Assembly: GCF_002646595.1 (NCBI RefSeq)
Contig: NZ_PDUD01000020.1
Location: 186,001 to 250,000, forward strand
Source: Flavilitoribacter nigricans DSM 23189 = NBRC 102662
GTDB taxonomy: Bacteria > Bacteroidota > Bacteroidia > Chitinophagales > Saprospiraceae
Reading direction: 5' to 3'
Length of the DNA: 64,000 bases
A model generated the notes under the pieces. The model was not told where the DNA came from and ran no database searches. It saw only the letters and a program-made list of their open reading frames with translations. Made by a program: the position numbers and the translations under genes. Positions 1 through 7,665 of this stretch are shown here, one piece after another; position 1 is the first letter of the stretch; each line of letters starts with the position of its first letter.

Positions 1-1
1 A

Positions 2-106
2 TGCTCCCGGCTACTCAAAAGGGGTTTGATCCAAGGCCAAGGATCGTTAATTTTCATTTCCTGGTTCCTCTATGCGACTTTCAGTCTGAACCAGTTCCCT
101 GATTAA
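2..106 (+). CDS. possible C-terminal tail of a membrane protein (partial)
   Basis: The second frame is open from the window edge to a TAA at 104-106. It ends in a hydrophobic stretch (SLIFISWFLYATFSLN) that could be a last membrane helix. Its stop lies 20 bases before the next gene, which would fit an operon. Frame 1 is also open to a TGA at 100-102 and cannot be excluded. No family is recognised from so short a piece, so the call is tentative. Confidence 0.3.
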   Translation, partial: CSRLLKRGLIQGQGSLIFISWFLYATFSLNQFPD

Positions 107-126
107 CTCATAAAAATCCAAACGTC

Positions 127-543
127 ATGAAAAACTATTTGATTACCGGGATCTTCCTGATCACCTGTACCTTGATGCAGGCCCAAAGTCAACCGATCAA
201 GGTAGTATTCGATCTGACCAGCGGGAATGAATCCACCCAGGAATCAGCCCTGCGGCACTTGAAACTAATGAGCGAATCCTATCCCGATTCCGAATTTGAA
301 CTGGTGGTTTACGGCAAGGCCCTGAATATGGTGCTGCAGGAAGAATCCACCCTGGCGGAGAACATCCGGTTTTTTGAAGATAGAGAGCGGATTTCGATCA
401 AGGTCTGTGAAGTCACCATGAAGAGACACGGGATAGAAAAGACCCAATTGCTCACCGGCGTGGAGTCGGTCCCCGATGCCATCATGGAAATTGTGAGCAA
501 ACAGGCTGCCGGGTGGGGGTATATCAAAGAGGCGCATAACTGA
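127..543 (+). CDS. DsrE/DsrF-like family protein, probably exported
   Basis: The 138-residue product has an N-terminal hydrophobic signal sequence ending near QAQS (residues 1-20), followed by one DsrE-like domain. Family features are the early IKVVFDLTSGN strand, the ELVVYGKALNMV segment, a single conserved cysteine in VCEVTMKRHGI, and the closing GWGYIKEA. DsrE-fold proteins carry or relay sulfur on this cysteine in the sulfur-relay branch; for the small exported Bacteroidota members the substrate is unknown. The ATG at 127 precedes a good signal peptide and supports the start. It may be co-transcribed with the partial gene on its left. Family call is firm, function is not. Confidence 0.8.
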   Translation: MKNYLITGIFLITCTLMQAQSQPIKVVFDLTSGNESTQESALRHLKLMSESYPDSEFELVVYGKALNMVLQEESTLAENIRFFEDRERISIKVCEVTMKRHGIEKTQLLTGVESVPDAIMEIVSKQAAGWGYIKEAHN

Positions 544-1193
544 TCCCTGGCCGACGGAAAATTTGTATCCCCGATGGTTCGGTCCTTTGCGGCCGATTAC
601 TAAAAATTAAAGTGATTTTGAACTGCCGGTCGTATGGCCCGGGAAGAGCCCGGTGCCATCACCGGCAATTCAGATATTCCCGCCAGGATGATCGGTTATT
701 TTAGCCCAACTTTGGCAATTTCAATGATAGGATTCCGTGCCCGCAGAAAGCTAGTTCTAATTTTAAAACGTACCATCGTAAACCGGATGTCTTAAAATCG
801 CTCTTTGAATTCGCCGGATCATTTGATGGAGAAAACCCATTTTATCTCCAGGGCTCTGCCCTTCCCTGATCTGAATTCAATCATGCCGCTACAAATATTT
901 CAGGGCTCTGCCCTTATCCATGTCAGCGGCGTAACTGCGGAAATATTGGTAGATCGGTAAGGTGTTACACCTCGAAGGGCGTAGCCCTGCCCAGGTATAA
1001 ATCTAGAATGTTTGTATTCCTATTCTATTTACCGGACGCAACATAAAATCCTATAGTCGAGCTTTAAGGGATAGAGCGCTTTCTGATTACACACCTCAGA
1101 CTCTTAGGTCAAATTTTGGCCGGTCGCTAGGCAGAATCCAGGATTTTCAGGAATCTACAGAACATCCTCCAGCCCGTTCCGGTTACCAAAAAT
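544..1193. other. gene-free stretch
   Basis: No credible coding frame is seen here. The right half holds the AGGGC/GCCCT palindrome cluster listed separately. The remainder shows neither a strong terminator nor a recognisable promoter. Confidence 0.5.
838..1000. repeat. cluster of three short palindromes (REP-like)
   Basis: Three small hairpins with arms AGGGC and GCCCT and 3-base loops lie at 850-862, 902-914 (both loop TCT) and 976-988 (loop GTA). The first two are direct repeats of each other. The arrangement resembles REP/BIME-type intergenic repeats, which in other bacteria are moved by RAYT transposases. No RAYT gene is in the window, so the mobility link is inference. Confidence 0.5.
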
Positions 1194-1658
1194 ATGACCG
1201 CCCTTCGAAACATATACCGGATACTGGCCTTTAGTCTAGCCGGCCTGTTGTTGATCAGCTCGATCAACTGCGCGGTCGATATGCATTTTTGCGGCGGCAA
1301 GCTGGTGTCGGTAAGTTTATTGGGCAAAGCAAAAAGCTGTTCGGAAGCCGAGAGCCGGCAAAAGCGTTGCCGGATGTCCGATGATCACGAAATTGTGGGG
1401 ACTAATGATCTCCAGCGGATAAGCCGCACTCCCTGTTGCCAGGATCAGTTGCTGCACATTCAGCTGGACCAGGACCAAAAGCAGGAAACCGTAGAGCGCG
1501 ACATCAACTCCCCGGAATATTTCACCCATAATTTCACAACGGCATTGCTGTCCGTTCAACCCGTTGGGTACTATCCGGAATGGAATATCTCAGCGGCCCA
1601 CGCTCCACCCGACCCACGCCGGGACCTCCGGCTGTTCACGCAATCCTTTCTATTATAG
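1194..1658 (+). CDS. HYC_CC_PP family protein
   Basis: This 154-residue protein has one N-terminal hydrophobic segment (about residues 10-25) and the three spaced motifs that define the family: H31-F32-C33 (HFC instead of the usual HYC), the pair C81-C82, and P138-P139 in APPDP, followed by a short hydrophobic end. HYC_CC_PP proteins occur in Bacteroidota next to copper or other heavy-metal handling genes; the molecular role is unknown and metal binding by the His/Cys motifs is only an inference. The two genes that follow, a DUF3347 lipoprotein and a DUF305 protein, give the same copper-related context. The ATG at 1194 gives a natural signal/anchor sequence. Confidence 0.75.
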   Translation: MTALRNIYRILAFSLAGLLLISSINCAVDMHFCGGKLVSVSLLGKAKSCSEAESRQKRCRMSDDHEIVGTNDLQRISRTPCCQDQLLHIQLDQDQKQETVERDINSPEYFTHNFTTALLSVQPVGYYPEWNISAAHAPPDPRRDLRLFTQSFLL

Positions 1659-1828
1659 CTTTCGTATGAGGTCCGACCGTAGGGTCGGCTGATCCTGATC
1701 ATCCGCTGTTCAAGAAAAAAAACCGGGCATTCGTCGGTCTGCACAAGGTGACTGATGCCCCGGCATTCGCAAATTCGCCGCCTTCGGGGAGCATGTCTTC
1801 TCCGGGTGAGCCACCAAATTCCAAAAAA

Positions 1829-2368
1829 ATGAAAATCTTTCATGCACTACTGTTTGTCCTGATCTTTGCTCTGGGAACCGCCTGTAACGGTGGAAAAAAG
1901 AATACCGATATTGCCATCAATACGCCCGAAGAAGTGAAGACGGAAAAGGCCAATATGCCGGATAATTTTGATGCCGCTTTCGCTGACGGCCTGACCGAGG
2001 CGATCTTTCAGGACTATTTACACTTACGCACCGCTTTCGTGAACTCCGAACAGGGGGAAGCGACCGCCGCTGCCCGGGAACTTACCGAACGCCTGACCGA
2101 CGAGCAGGCAGAGGCGCTGGCCGCCGCACGCTCCATCGTTGAGGCGTCCGATCTGGAACAACAAAGGGACGCTTTTTCCGATCTGACGATCGCATTGGAA
2201 CCGCTTTTCAAAAACGGTCTCAGCGAAGGCGTGATCTACAAACAACACTGCCCGATGGCTTTCAATAATGAAGGCGCTGACTGGTTCAGCGATTCGGAAC
2301 AGATCCGTAATCCTTATTTCGGAGATAAAATGCTGAGTTGCGGGAAAGTGGTGGAAACCATTCAGTAA
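1829..2368 (+). CDS. DUF3347-domain lipoprotein, probably copper-related
   Basis: The start was placed at 1829, which yields a lipoprotein signal with candidate lipid-anchor Cys19 (FALGTACNGG). An upstream in-frame ATG at 1748 would add 27 polar residues before the signal and is unlikely. The rest (about residues 50-179) is a DUF3347 domain. It starts with an amphipathic helical region (EAIFQDYLHLRTAFVN) and ends with the diagnostic run containing CPMAFNNEGADWFS and NPYFGDKMLSCG. DUF3347 often occurs alone or attached to CusB-type efflux adaptors, and its Cys/Met-rich end is thought to touch copper. The neighbours before and after are also copper-associated families. Confidence 0.82.
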   Translation: MKIFHALLFVLIFALGTACNGGKKNTDIAINTPEEVKTEKANMPDNFDAAFADGLTEAIFQDYLHLRTAFVNSEQGEATAAARELTERLTDEQAEALAAARSIVEASDLEQQRDAFSDLTIALEPLFKNGLSEGVIYKQHCPMAFNNEGADWFSDSEQIRNPYFGDKMLSCGKVVETIQ

Positions 2369-2414
2369 CCATAATTGAAATTTTAAAACCAGAATCAAGC
2401 TAAAATAAAGACCA

Positions 2415-2867
2415 ATGAACCCATACGTAAAATTTGGACTGATGCTGCTGACCAGCTTCATTACCATGTACGCTGTGATGTACATGAATGTCGATCAGCT
2501 GGATCACATCTATCTGGCCCAGACCCGCACCTATATGACCATCCTGATGATCGCCCCTATGGCCATCTCCATGCTGCTCTTCATGTGGGGCATGTATAAG
2601 GACAAGCGCAAGAACTACCTCATCATAGCGGCTGCCCTGCTGATCGGGGCTTTCACCTACCACATCCTGCGCCAGCAGACCTTTGTGGACGATAAAGCCT
2701 GGATGCGGGCGATGATCCCCCACCACAGTTCCGCCATCATGGTCAGCGAAAAGGCCCACCTGGACGATCCCGAAGCCATCCAGCTGGCCAAGGAGATCAT
2801 TGAAGCCCAGAAGCGGGAAATTGCCCAGATGAAAAAAATGCTGTATCGCCTGGAGCAGGCGGAGTAA
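2415..2867 (+). CDS. DUF305-domain membrane protein
   Basis: The 150-residue product has three predicted membrane segments in its first half (about residues 5-25, 40-58, 66-84), then a compact DUF305 half-domain. The half-domain contains the signature WMRAMIPHHSSAIMVSEKA and an ensuing helix EIIEAQKREIAQMKKM. DUF305 proteins are periplasmic or membrane-tethered, with conserved His and Met residues suspected of binding copper. This membrane-anchored short form is common in Bacteroidota. It begins 46 bases after the DUF3347 gene, consistent with one transcript. Confidence 0.85.
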   Translation: MNPYVKFGLMLLTSFITMYAVMYMNVDQLDHIYLAQTRTYMTILMIAPMAISMLLFMWGMYKDKRKNYLIIAAALLIGAFTYHILRQQTFVDDKAWMRAMIPHHSSAIMVSEKAHLDDPEAIQLAKEIIEAQKREIAQMKKMLYRLEQAE

Positions 2868-3047
2868 GGACCGATACCGACCTTCTCATTCTTATCTGAT
2901 GAGCGAATAGACCACTTTTAGATAAGATCTGTTAGAATACAGAGACCGGATCGTTTGGTAAAAGCCGACTACCTAATTAACAGTTGACTTTCCGGAAAAC
3001 CGGAACGGTGCGTTTCAACCATTTTGTAAATTAAAACAATAAAGCAT

Positions 3048-3437
3048 ATGGCTTACTATTTCAATACTACGCTTGAGAATGCTGACTTTGATTCGGCCAT
3101 CGAAAAGGTCACCGCCGCCCTGAAGGAACAGGGTTTTGGGATCATTTCCGAAATTGACATTCAGGCAACGATGAAAAAAAAGCTGGATGTAGAGGTCCGG
3201 CCCTACCGCATTCTGGGAGCCTGCAACCCGCAGTTCGCCTACCAGGCGCTGCAGGTCGAGGATAAGATCGGTACCATGTTACCCTGTAATGTGATCGTCC
3301 AGGAAGATGAGAACGGGAGGATCGAAGTAGCGGCCGTCGACCCGGAGCAGTCCATGCAGGCTATCCAGAACGAGGAACTCGAAAAGATCGCCGGGGAAGT
3401 GCAGGACAGACTGCGGAAGGTGATTGCAAGCCTTTAA
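3048..3437 (+). CDS. DUF302 domain-containing protein
   Basis: This 129-residue soluble protein is a single DUF302 domain. It shows the opening pattern of paired aromatic residues and a helix (DFDSAIEKVTAALKEQGFG), the motif YRILGACNPQFAYQAL, then MLPCNVIVQE and a final helix. There is no signal peptide. Family members often sit beside copper or heavy-metal genes, but no activity is established. A 180-base gap separates it from the DUF305 gene, so it may have its own promoter. The two Cys residues in GACNP and LPCNV are family-conserved. Confidence 0.82.
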   Translation: MAYYFNTTLENADFDSAIEKVTAALKEQGFGIISEIDIQATMKKKLDVEVRPYRILGACNPQFAYQALQVEDKIGTMLPCNVIVQEDENGRIEVAAVDPEQSMQAIQNEELEKIAGEVQDRLRKVIASL

Positions 3438-3616
3438 GGTTCCGGGGCGCTGGAGATCGCTTAGGGCATGAGTACCAAACGGATAGGTGCGAAATTCAAA
3501 CAATTTGATGTGTTGTATTTCATTTGGAAAGTGCTGCAAGCGCTATATCCCCTGATAGGTTATCGGTTTTCGTAGACCAGGATCTGCCGATGAGTTGGTA
3601 ACTGAAAAGAACAATC

Positions 3617-3934
3617 CTATTTCCTATCCCGAAAATCACTTGGTGCAAACCCCGTTTCCCGTTTAAACATGCGACTGAAATGCTGCGGGTATTTGAATCC
3701 AAGCTCGTAGGCTATCTCGCTAACTGATTTATCGGGATCGAAGATCTTTGATTTTGCCACTTCGATGACTTTTGCCTGGATATATTCCTGAGCGCTCTTT
3801 CCGGTTTCCTTTTTGATGAGATCTCCGAAATAATTGGGCGAAAGTCGTTGTTGCTCGGCAAAATAATTTACGGAAGGAATGCCCGCTCTCCAGAGTTTGC
3901 AACTCTGGATATATATAGACAACTGGCTGCTCAT
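3617..3934 (-). pseudogene. AraC-family regulator remnant, N-terminus replaced by repeat
   Basis: Residues about 18-105 form an almost complete AraC/XylS DNA-binding domain with both helix-turn-helix units: YFAEQQRLSPNYFGDLIKKE, then VSEIAYELGFKYPQHFSRMF, ending GFAPSDFRDRK. Upstream of GIPSVNYFAEQQ the reading frame runs directly into the CCAGAGTTTGCAACTCTGG palindrome of the neighbouring ~350-bp repeat. The first 15 or so residues (SCKLWRAG) are therefore translated repeat. The sensing half expected in an AraC protein is missing and was not found further right. It is most simply a regulator truncated when the repeat array expanded or inserted. A short functional protein cannot be ruled out. 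Confidence 0.7.
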
Positions 3935-4560
3935 ATCGGTAAGCTTTGTAGTTGCCTTTGTATCACTACCATACTATCTACAAGAAGATTTCGATACAGG
4001 CTAGCATTTTGAAAATTCGAGAAACGGTGGCCCATATTAAGTCGGAGTTGCAAACTCCTCCGAGTGGTAAGGGTACCGGCTTTGATTCTGTAGATTGCTG
4101 AATGACAAATTGCGAAAAACCTCGATGCCCGTAGTATAGCGAGGCCCATCTCACTACCGCTCTCCAGAGTTTGCAACTTCGGATGCCTATCAAATTACAC
4201 CTCGCTGTCTGTCGTATAGCCGCACCCGCCTTAATACCGCTCCCCAGCGTTTGCAACTCTGGATTTATATAAAGACAACTGGTCGTTCACATTGGCAAGC
4301 TATGAAGTTGCCTTTGTATTACTTCCATGCTATCTATTAGAAGATTTCGATACAGGTGAGTATTTTGAAAATTCGAAAAACGGTGGCCCATATTAAGTCG
4401 GAGTTGCAAACCCTCGATGCCCGTAGTATAACGACGCCCATCTCATTACCGTTATCCAGAGTTTGCAACTCTGGATGCCTATTAAATTACACCTCGCTGT
4501 CTATTGTATAGCCGCACCCACCTCACTACCGCTCTCCAGAGTTTGCAACTCTGGAGCCAT
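3883..4560. repeat. left array of the ~350-bp repeat (about two units)
   Basis: Two head-to-tail copies begin near 3883 and 4239. The second has an internal deletion around 4410, and a trailing partial copy ends near 4555. Each unit contains a perfect 8-bp-arm palindrome CCAGAGTTTGCAACTCTGG (first at 3890-3908), a second palindrome GGAGTTGCAAACTCC, and a shared core including GAAGATTTCGATACAGG and CGGTGGCCCATATTAAG. The same unit recurs in the same orientation at 6285-7210. The paired palindromes resemble REP/BIME elements. No transposase is present. Confidence 0.85.
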
Positions 4561-5117
4561 ATTATTCAACAGCCAACCGTAACAGGTTCAAAATCCCTGG
4601 CGAAACCATTGATCGTCGTTTGAAACGACAACCAATTATCGAGACAACAGCAGAAATGGTTGAGTCTACATTTTACAAAAATTACTAAATTTTCGGCTCG
4701 TTGAAGCTATAGCGATTAGATATAGTGTTGGCCTTACAAATGCCTCCGAGCGGTCAGGGCACTGGCATTGGTCCGACAGCTTACTGAAAGATAAACCACA
4801 GTTAGCAGGAAAGTTTTTCTTCGGGGTAATATGGTTTTTTCTGCAACACAATATTTCACTTTCACTTTCAATGAATCTAAGAATCAGTTGTTTAGGTGTA
4901 GATGGGTAGTTTTTGATGAATGATATTTGCAACAGCTTATCAATTTTGTCCATGATAGATAAAACACTGGAAACTAACTTTACTGCCAGTCAGATAACCT
5001 GATAAATGGCTGATCGAAGTAGTTTGGGAAAGCATGCAACCACCTGCATGAAGCATAATTACACCAAGCATTCCCATCCGTAGATTATCATTACTTAAAA
5101 CTATAACCTTTTTTATC
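4561..5117. other. gene-free stretch with a decayed repeat copy
   Basis: Bases about 4735-4800 are a diverged copy of the second half of the ~350-bp repeat (CTCCGAGCGGTCAGGG followed by a degraded continuation). Minus-strand translations here run into that repeat and are not believed. Bases 4961-5117 presumably contain the promoter of the avidin-like gene, but no clear box was found. Confidence 0.5.
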
Positions 5118-5516
5118 ATGGAAACAAACGAAGCAACCTGGTACGGCGAGAATGGGTCCGTACTGAAATATCATTTTGTAAAGTATTTTGGCAACAAGCC
5201 AATGATCCAGTTTGAAGGCACTTATACCCAACAACAAGAATCTCCAACCACACCGCAAACCCTTACCGGCATACTAACTTTCACGGATGACGATCCGCCC
5301 AAAAAGGTGCTTCCGATAGGCTTCGTGGTCGGCTGGCCACAAATGACTTCCCGAAGAGTGGCGGTGACGAGTTGGTGTGGAAAGATCCGAACCCTTGAAA
5401 ATGGGAAAGAAGTTATGGAAACTACGTGGATAAAGACCATCAGCGGTGTCGAACAACCAACGACAACGGAGACCGGTAAAGAAACTTTTTCGCAGACCCC
5501 TCCCGGCGGAGAGTAA
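5118..5516 (+). CDS. avidin/streptavidin-family protein
   Basis: The 132-residue product aligns by eye along its whole length with avidin and streptavidin: TWYGENGS (cf. GTWYNQLGS), FEGTY, IGFVVGW (cf. LGWTVAW), VTSWCGKI, ENGKEVMETTWIKTISG and GKETFSQT. Equivalents of biotin-pocket residues are S14, Y36, W73, T84, W86 and W104. Asn23 of streptavidin is Gly10 here, Asp128 is Glu122, and the Trp donated across subunits in tetramers is absent, so binding may be weaker or the ligand different. No signal peptide is present and no upstream ATG extends the frame, unlike secreted avidins. The gene sits with a DUF1906 gene between repeat arrays. Family assignment is strong; biotin binding is inferred. 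Confidence 0.82.
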   Translation: METNEATWYGENGSVLKYHFVKYFGNKPMIQFEGTYTQQQESPTTPQTLTGILTFTDDDPPKKVLPIGFVVGWPQMTSRRVAVTSWCGKIRTLENGKEVMETTWIKTISGVEQPTTTETGKETFSQTPPGGE

Positions 5517-5615
5517 TGTTGGTATAAAAAACGGAGTAAAGTCTTTAGCATGTTTCAATAACTATCAAAAGGCTTTACTCCACAGTTTAATAATTCTCTC
5601 CTAAAATCATACCCA

Positions 5616-6272
5616 ATGGAATCTCTTTATAAGGCAGCTACACCCGTTCAGAAGGCAAAAGGCTTTGATACCAATACCAAACTAAACACTGATCTGGCAC
5701 AGCAGCTTAAGCATGCGGGCTATCAGTTTTGCTTACGCTACATTTCGCGTAGTACTGCTGAAGATCCCAGAGATCTCACCGCGGAGGAAGTCGGGGACAT
5801 TTTGGAGGGTGGCCTGGCTTTGATGCCTGTTCAGCATGTGGACAGGAAGGGGTGGACCCCTAATGCAGCTCTCGGAAAGGAGTACGGAGCGGAGGCGGCA
5901 GCCCATGCTAGAGAAGTCGGTTTCATTCCTGGAATAAATGTTTGGCTGGACCTGGAAGGGGTCGCTAGGGGCACAACCGTGGATGCTGTGGTTGACTATG
6001 CGAATGCCTGGAATCAGGAACTCTTCGCTGCTGGTTTTGTGCCCGGGCTGTATGTAGGGAATGATTCAATACTAAATAGTGACGATCTATACCAGAAATT
6101 GTCCTTTCACCATTACTGGAAATCATTGAGCCAGGTACCGCCTGTTGCCCAACGGGGCTATCAGATGATTCAAGTAATGGGAAACATAACGTGCGGGATA
6201 GACCTGGATGAAGATTACGTACAGCCTGACAATATGGGAGAGACGGTTATTTGGATGGTAAAAAATAGCTGA
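5616..6272 (+). CDS. DUF1906 (Rv2525c-like) glycoside-hydrolase-like protein
   Basis: The 218-residue product is one TIM-barrel-type DUF1906 domain, starting with KGFDTNTKLN (Asp18 at the position of the catalytic-site Asp of GH25-like folds). It continues through CLRYISRS, DLTAEEVGDIL, LALMPVQHV, INVWLDLEG (acidic pair on a barrel strand) and GFVPGLYVGND, ending in the IDLDEDY motif. The family is distantly related to GH25 lysozymes and is widespread in phage, secreted and effector-like settings; a reaction has not been proven for most members. No signal peptide is seen. It lies 99 bases after the avidin-like gene in the same direction, so the two are probably co-transcribed. Confidence 0.82.
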   Translation: MESLYKAATPVQKAKGFDTNTKLNTDLAQQLKHAGYQFCLRYISRSTAEDPRDLTAEEVGDILEGGLALMPVQHVDRKGWTPNAALGKEYGAEAAAHAREVGFIPGINVWLDLEGVARGTTVDAVVDYANAWNQELFAAGFVPGLYVGNDSILNSDDLYQKLSFHHYWKSLSQVPPVAQRGYQMIQVMGNITCGIDLDEDYVQPDNMGETVIWMVKNS

Positions 6273-6284
6273 ACCATTGAATGA

Positions 6285-7210
6285 TGTGGGCGTTACAAAC
6301 GCCCCGCTCTTCAGCCTTTGCAAGGCTGGATTCATAGATAGACAATTGGTCGCTCACATCGGCAAGCTTTAGTTGCCTTTGTATTACAGCCTATTAGAAG
6401 ATTTCGATACAGGTGAGCATTTTGAAAATTCGAGAAACGGTGGCCTATATTAAGTCGGAGTTGCAAACTCCTCCGAGCGGTCAGGGTACCGGCTTTGATT
6501 CGGCAGATTGCTGAATGACAAATTGCGAAAAACCTCGCTGCCCGTATTATTGCGACTCCCATCTCACTACCGTTATCCAGCGTTTGCAACTCTGGATGCC
6601 TATCAAATTACACCTCGCTGACTGTTGTATAGCCGCGACTACCTTACTACTGCTCTCCAGAGTTTGCAACTCTGGATAAACAATTGATCGCTCACATCGG
6701 CAGCTTTGTAGTTAGCTTTGTATTACTACCTATTAGAAGATTTCGATACAGGTGAGCATTTTGAAAATTCGAGAAACGGTGGCCCATATTAAGTCGGAGT
6801 TGCAAACTCCTCCGAGCGGTCAGGGTACCGGCTTTGATTCGGCAGATTGCTGAATGACAAATTGCGAATAACCTCGCTGCCCGTAGTATAGCAACACTTA
6901 TCCCACTACCGCTATCCAGAGTTTGCAACTCTGGATGCCTATCAAATTACACCTCTCTGACTGTCGTATAGCCGCACCCACCTTGCTGCCGCTCTCCAGC
7001 CTTTGCAACTCTGGATATATGTAGACAACTGACTGCTCATATCAGTAAGATTTGTAGTTGCCTTTGTATCACTACCATACTATCTACTAGAAGATTTCGA
7101 TATAGGCTAGCATTTTGAAAATTCGAGAAACGGTGGCCCATATTAAGTCGGAGTTGCAAACTCCTCCGAGCGGTAAGGGTACCGGCTTTGATTCTGTAGT
7201 TCGTTAAAAA
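6285..7210. repeat. right array of the ~350-bp repeat (about 2.6 units)
   Basis: Three head-to-tail copies start near 6303, 6650 and 6990, the last cut off near 7205. All share GAAGATTTCGATACAGG or a one-base variant, GAAAATTCGAGAAACGGTGG, and the palindrome GGAGTTGCAAACTCC followed by TCCGAGCGGT. Copies are nearly identical over about 200 bp and diverge near the CTCTCCAG...CTCTGG palindrome. Orientation matches the left array, so the avidin/DUF1906 pair is flanked by direct repeats long enough for homologous recombination. Confidence 0.85.
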
Positions 7211-7353
7211 ACAAAATGCGGATAACGGGCGAGTAAGGGAGATTTGCTGCAGACATCCCTGAAAGGGGAAGAGTTCAAAGCAATGCAGACCTGCCGATCT
7301 ACTTTTTTAGTGACTCTACACCAAATTCAAGCGAGCTCGATTGGGTATCAAAC

Positions 7354-7382
7354 CAATAAAAAAGGCCACCCTTGGGTGGCCT
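7354..7382 (-). terminator. intrinsic terminator after tRNA-Ser
   Basis: AGGCCACCC (7363-7371), a 2-base loop and GGGTGGCCT (7374-7382) form a perfect 9-bp stem. On the minus strand it is followed by a T-rich run. It lies 12 bases beyond the tRNA 3' end and should end its transcript. Confidence 0.9.
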
Positions 7383-7393
7383 GTATCGCTTTG

Positions 7394-7479
7394 CGGAGGA
7401 AGAGGGATTCGAACCCCCGGTACCTTTCGGTACGCCGGTTTTCAAGACCGGTGCATTAAACCAGCTCTGCCATTCCTCC
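7394..7479 (-). tRNA. tRNA-Ser (anticodon UGA)
   Basis: Read on the minus strand the gene begins GGAGGAATGGCAGAG and ends TTCCTCCG. The 7-bp acceptor stem GGAGGAA/TTCCTCC is perfect. The anticodon arm has stem CCGGT/ACCGG and loop CTTGAAA, giving anticodon TGA, which reads UCA and other UCN codons. The long variable arm (CGTACC...GGTACCG) is typical of class II serine tRNAs, and the T arm has GGTTCGAATCC. CCA is not encoded. Confidence 0.97.
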
Positions 7480-7665
7480 AGAGCTTTTTATCAAAGCGAC
7501 CGCAAAGATAAGTATTCTGATTAAAAACAAAAGACTTTTTTATGAAATTACTGTCGGTAATTCGCAAAAAATGCAGTAGATTTCTCTTCGCTATTCAAAA
7601 TGAGGCGGTTAGCGACGGCTGGAAAGCGATGTTTTTTTCGGTCAATTTTCCTGGCCACCTCCGGA

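Noticed and set aside
4666-4953. 95-codon minus-strand frame
   Set aside because: Its second half is translated repeat sequence; no domain is visible in the first half.
3931-7000. Several 80-90 codon minus-strand frames with RAARFFAICHSAICRIKAGT-like sequences
   Set aside because: They are translations of the ~350-bp repeat units, not genes.
3883-7210. Possible CRISPR array
   Set aside because: Units are ~350 bp and head-to-tail with no short repeat and unique spacer alternation, and no cas genes are near.
7244-7459. 71-codon plus-strand frame
   Set aside because: It overlaps the tRNA-Ser gene and its terminator on the opposite strand.
3883-7479. Integrative island at the tRNA-Ser gene
   Set aside because: No integrase is present and no duplicated tRNA 3' end was found on the far side of the cassette; repeats explain the structure better.
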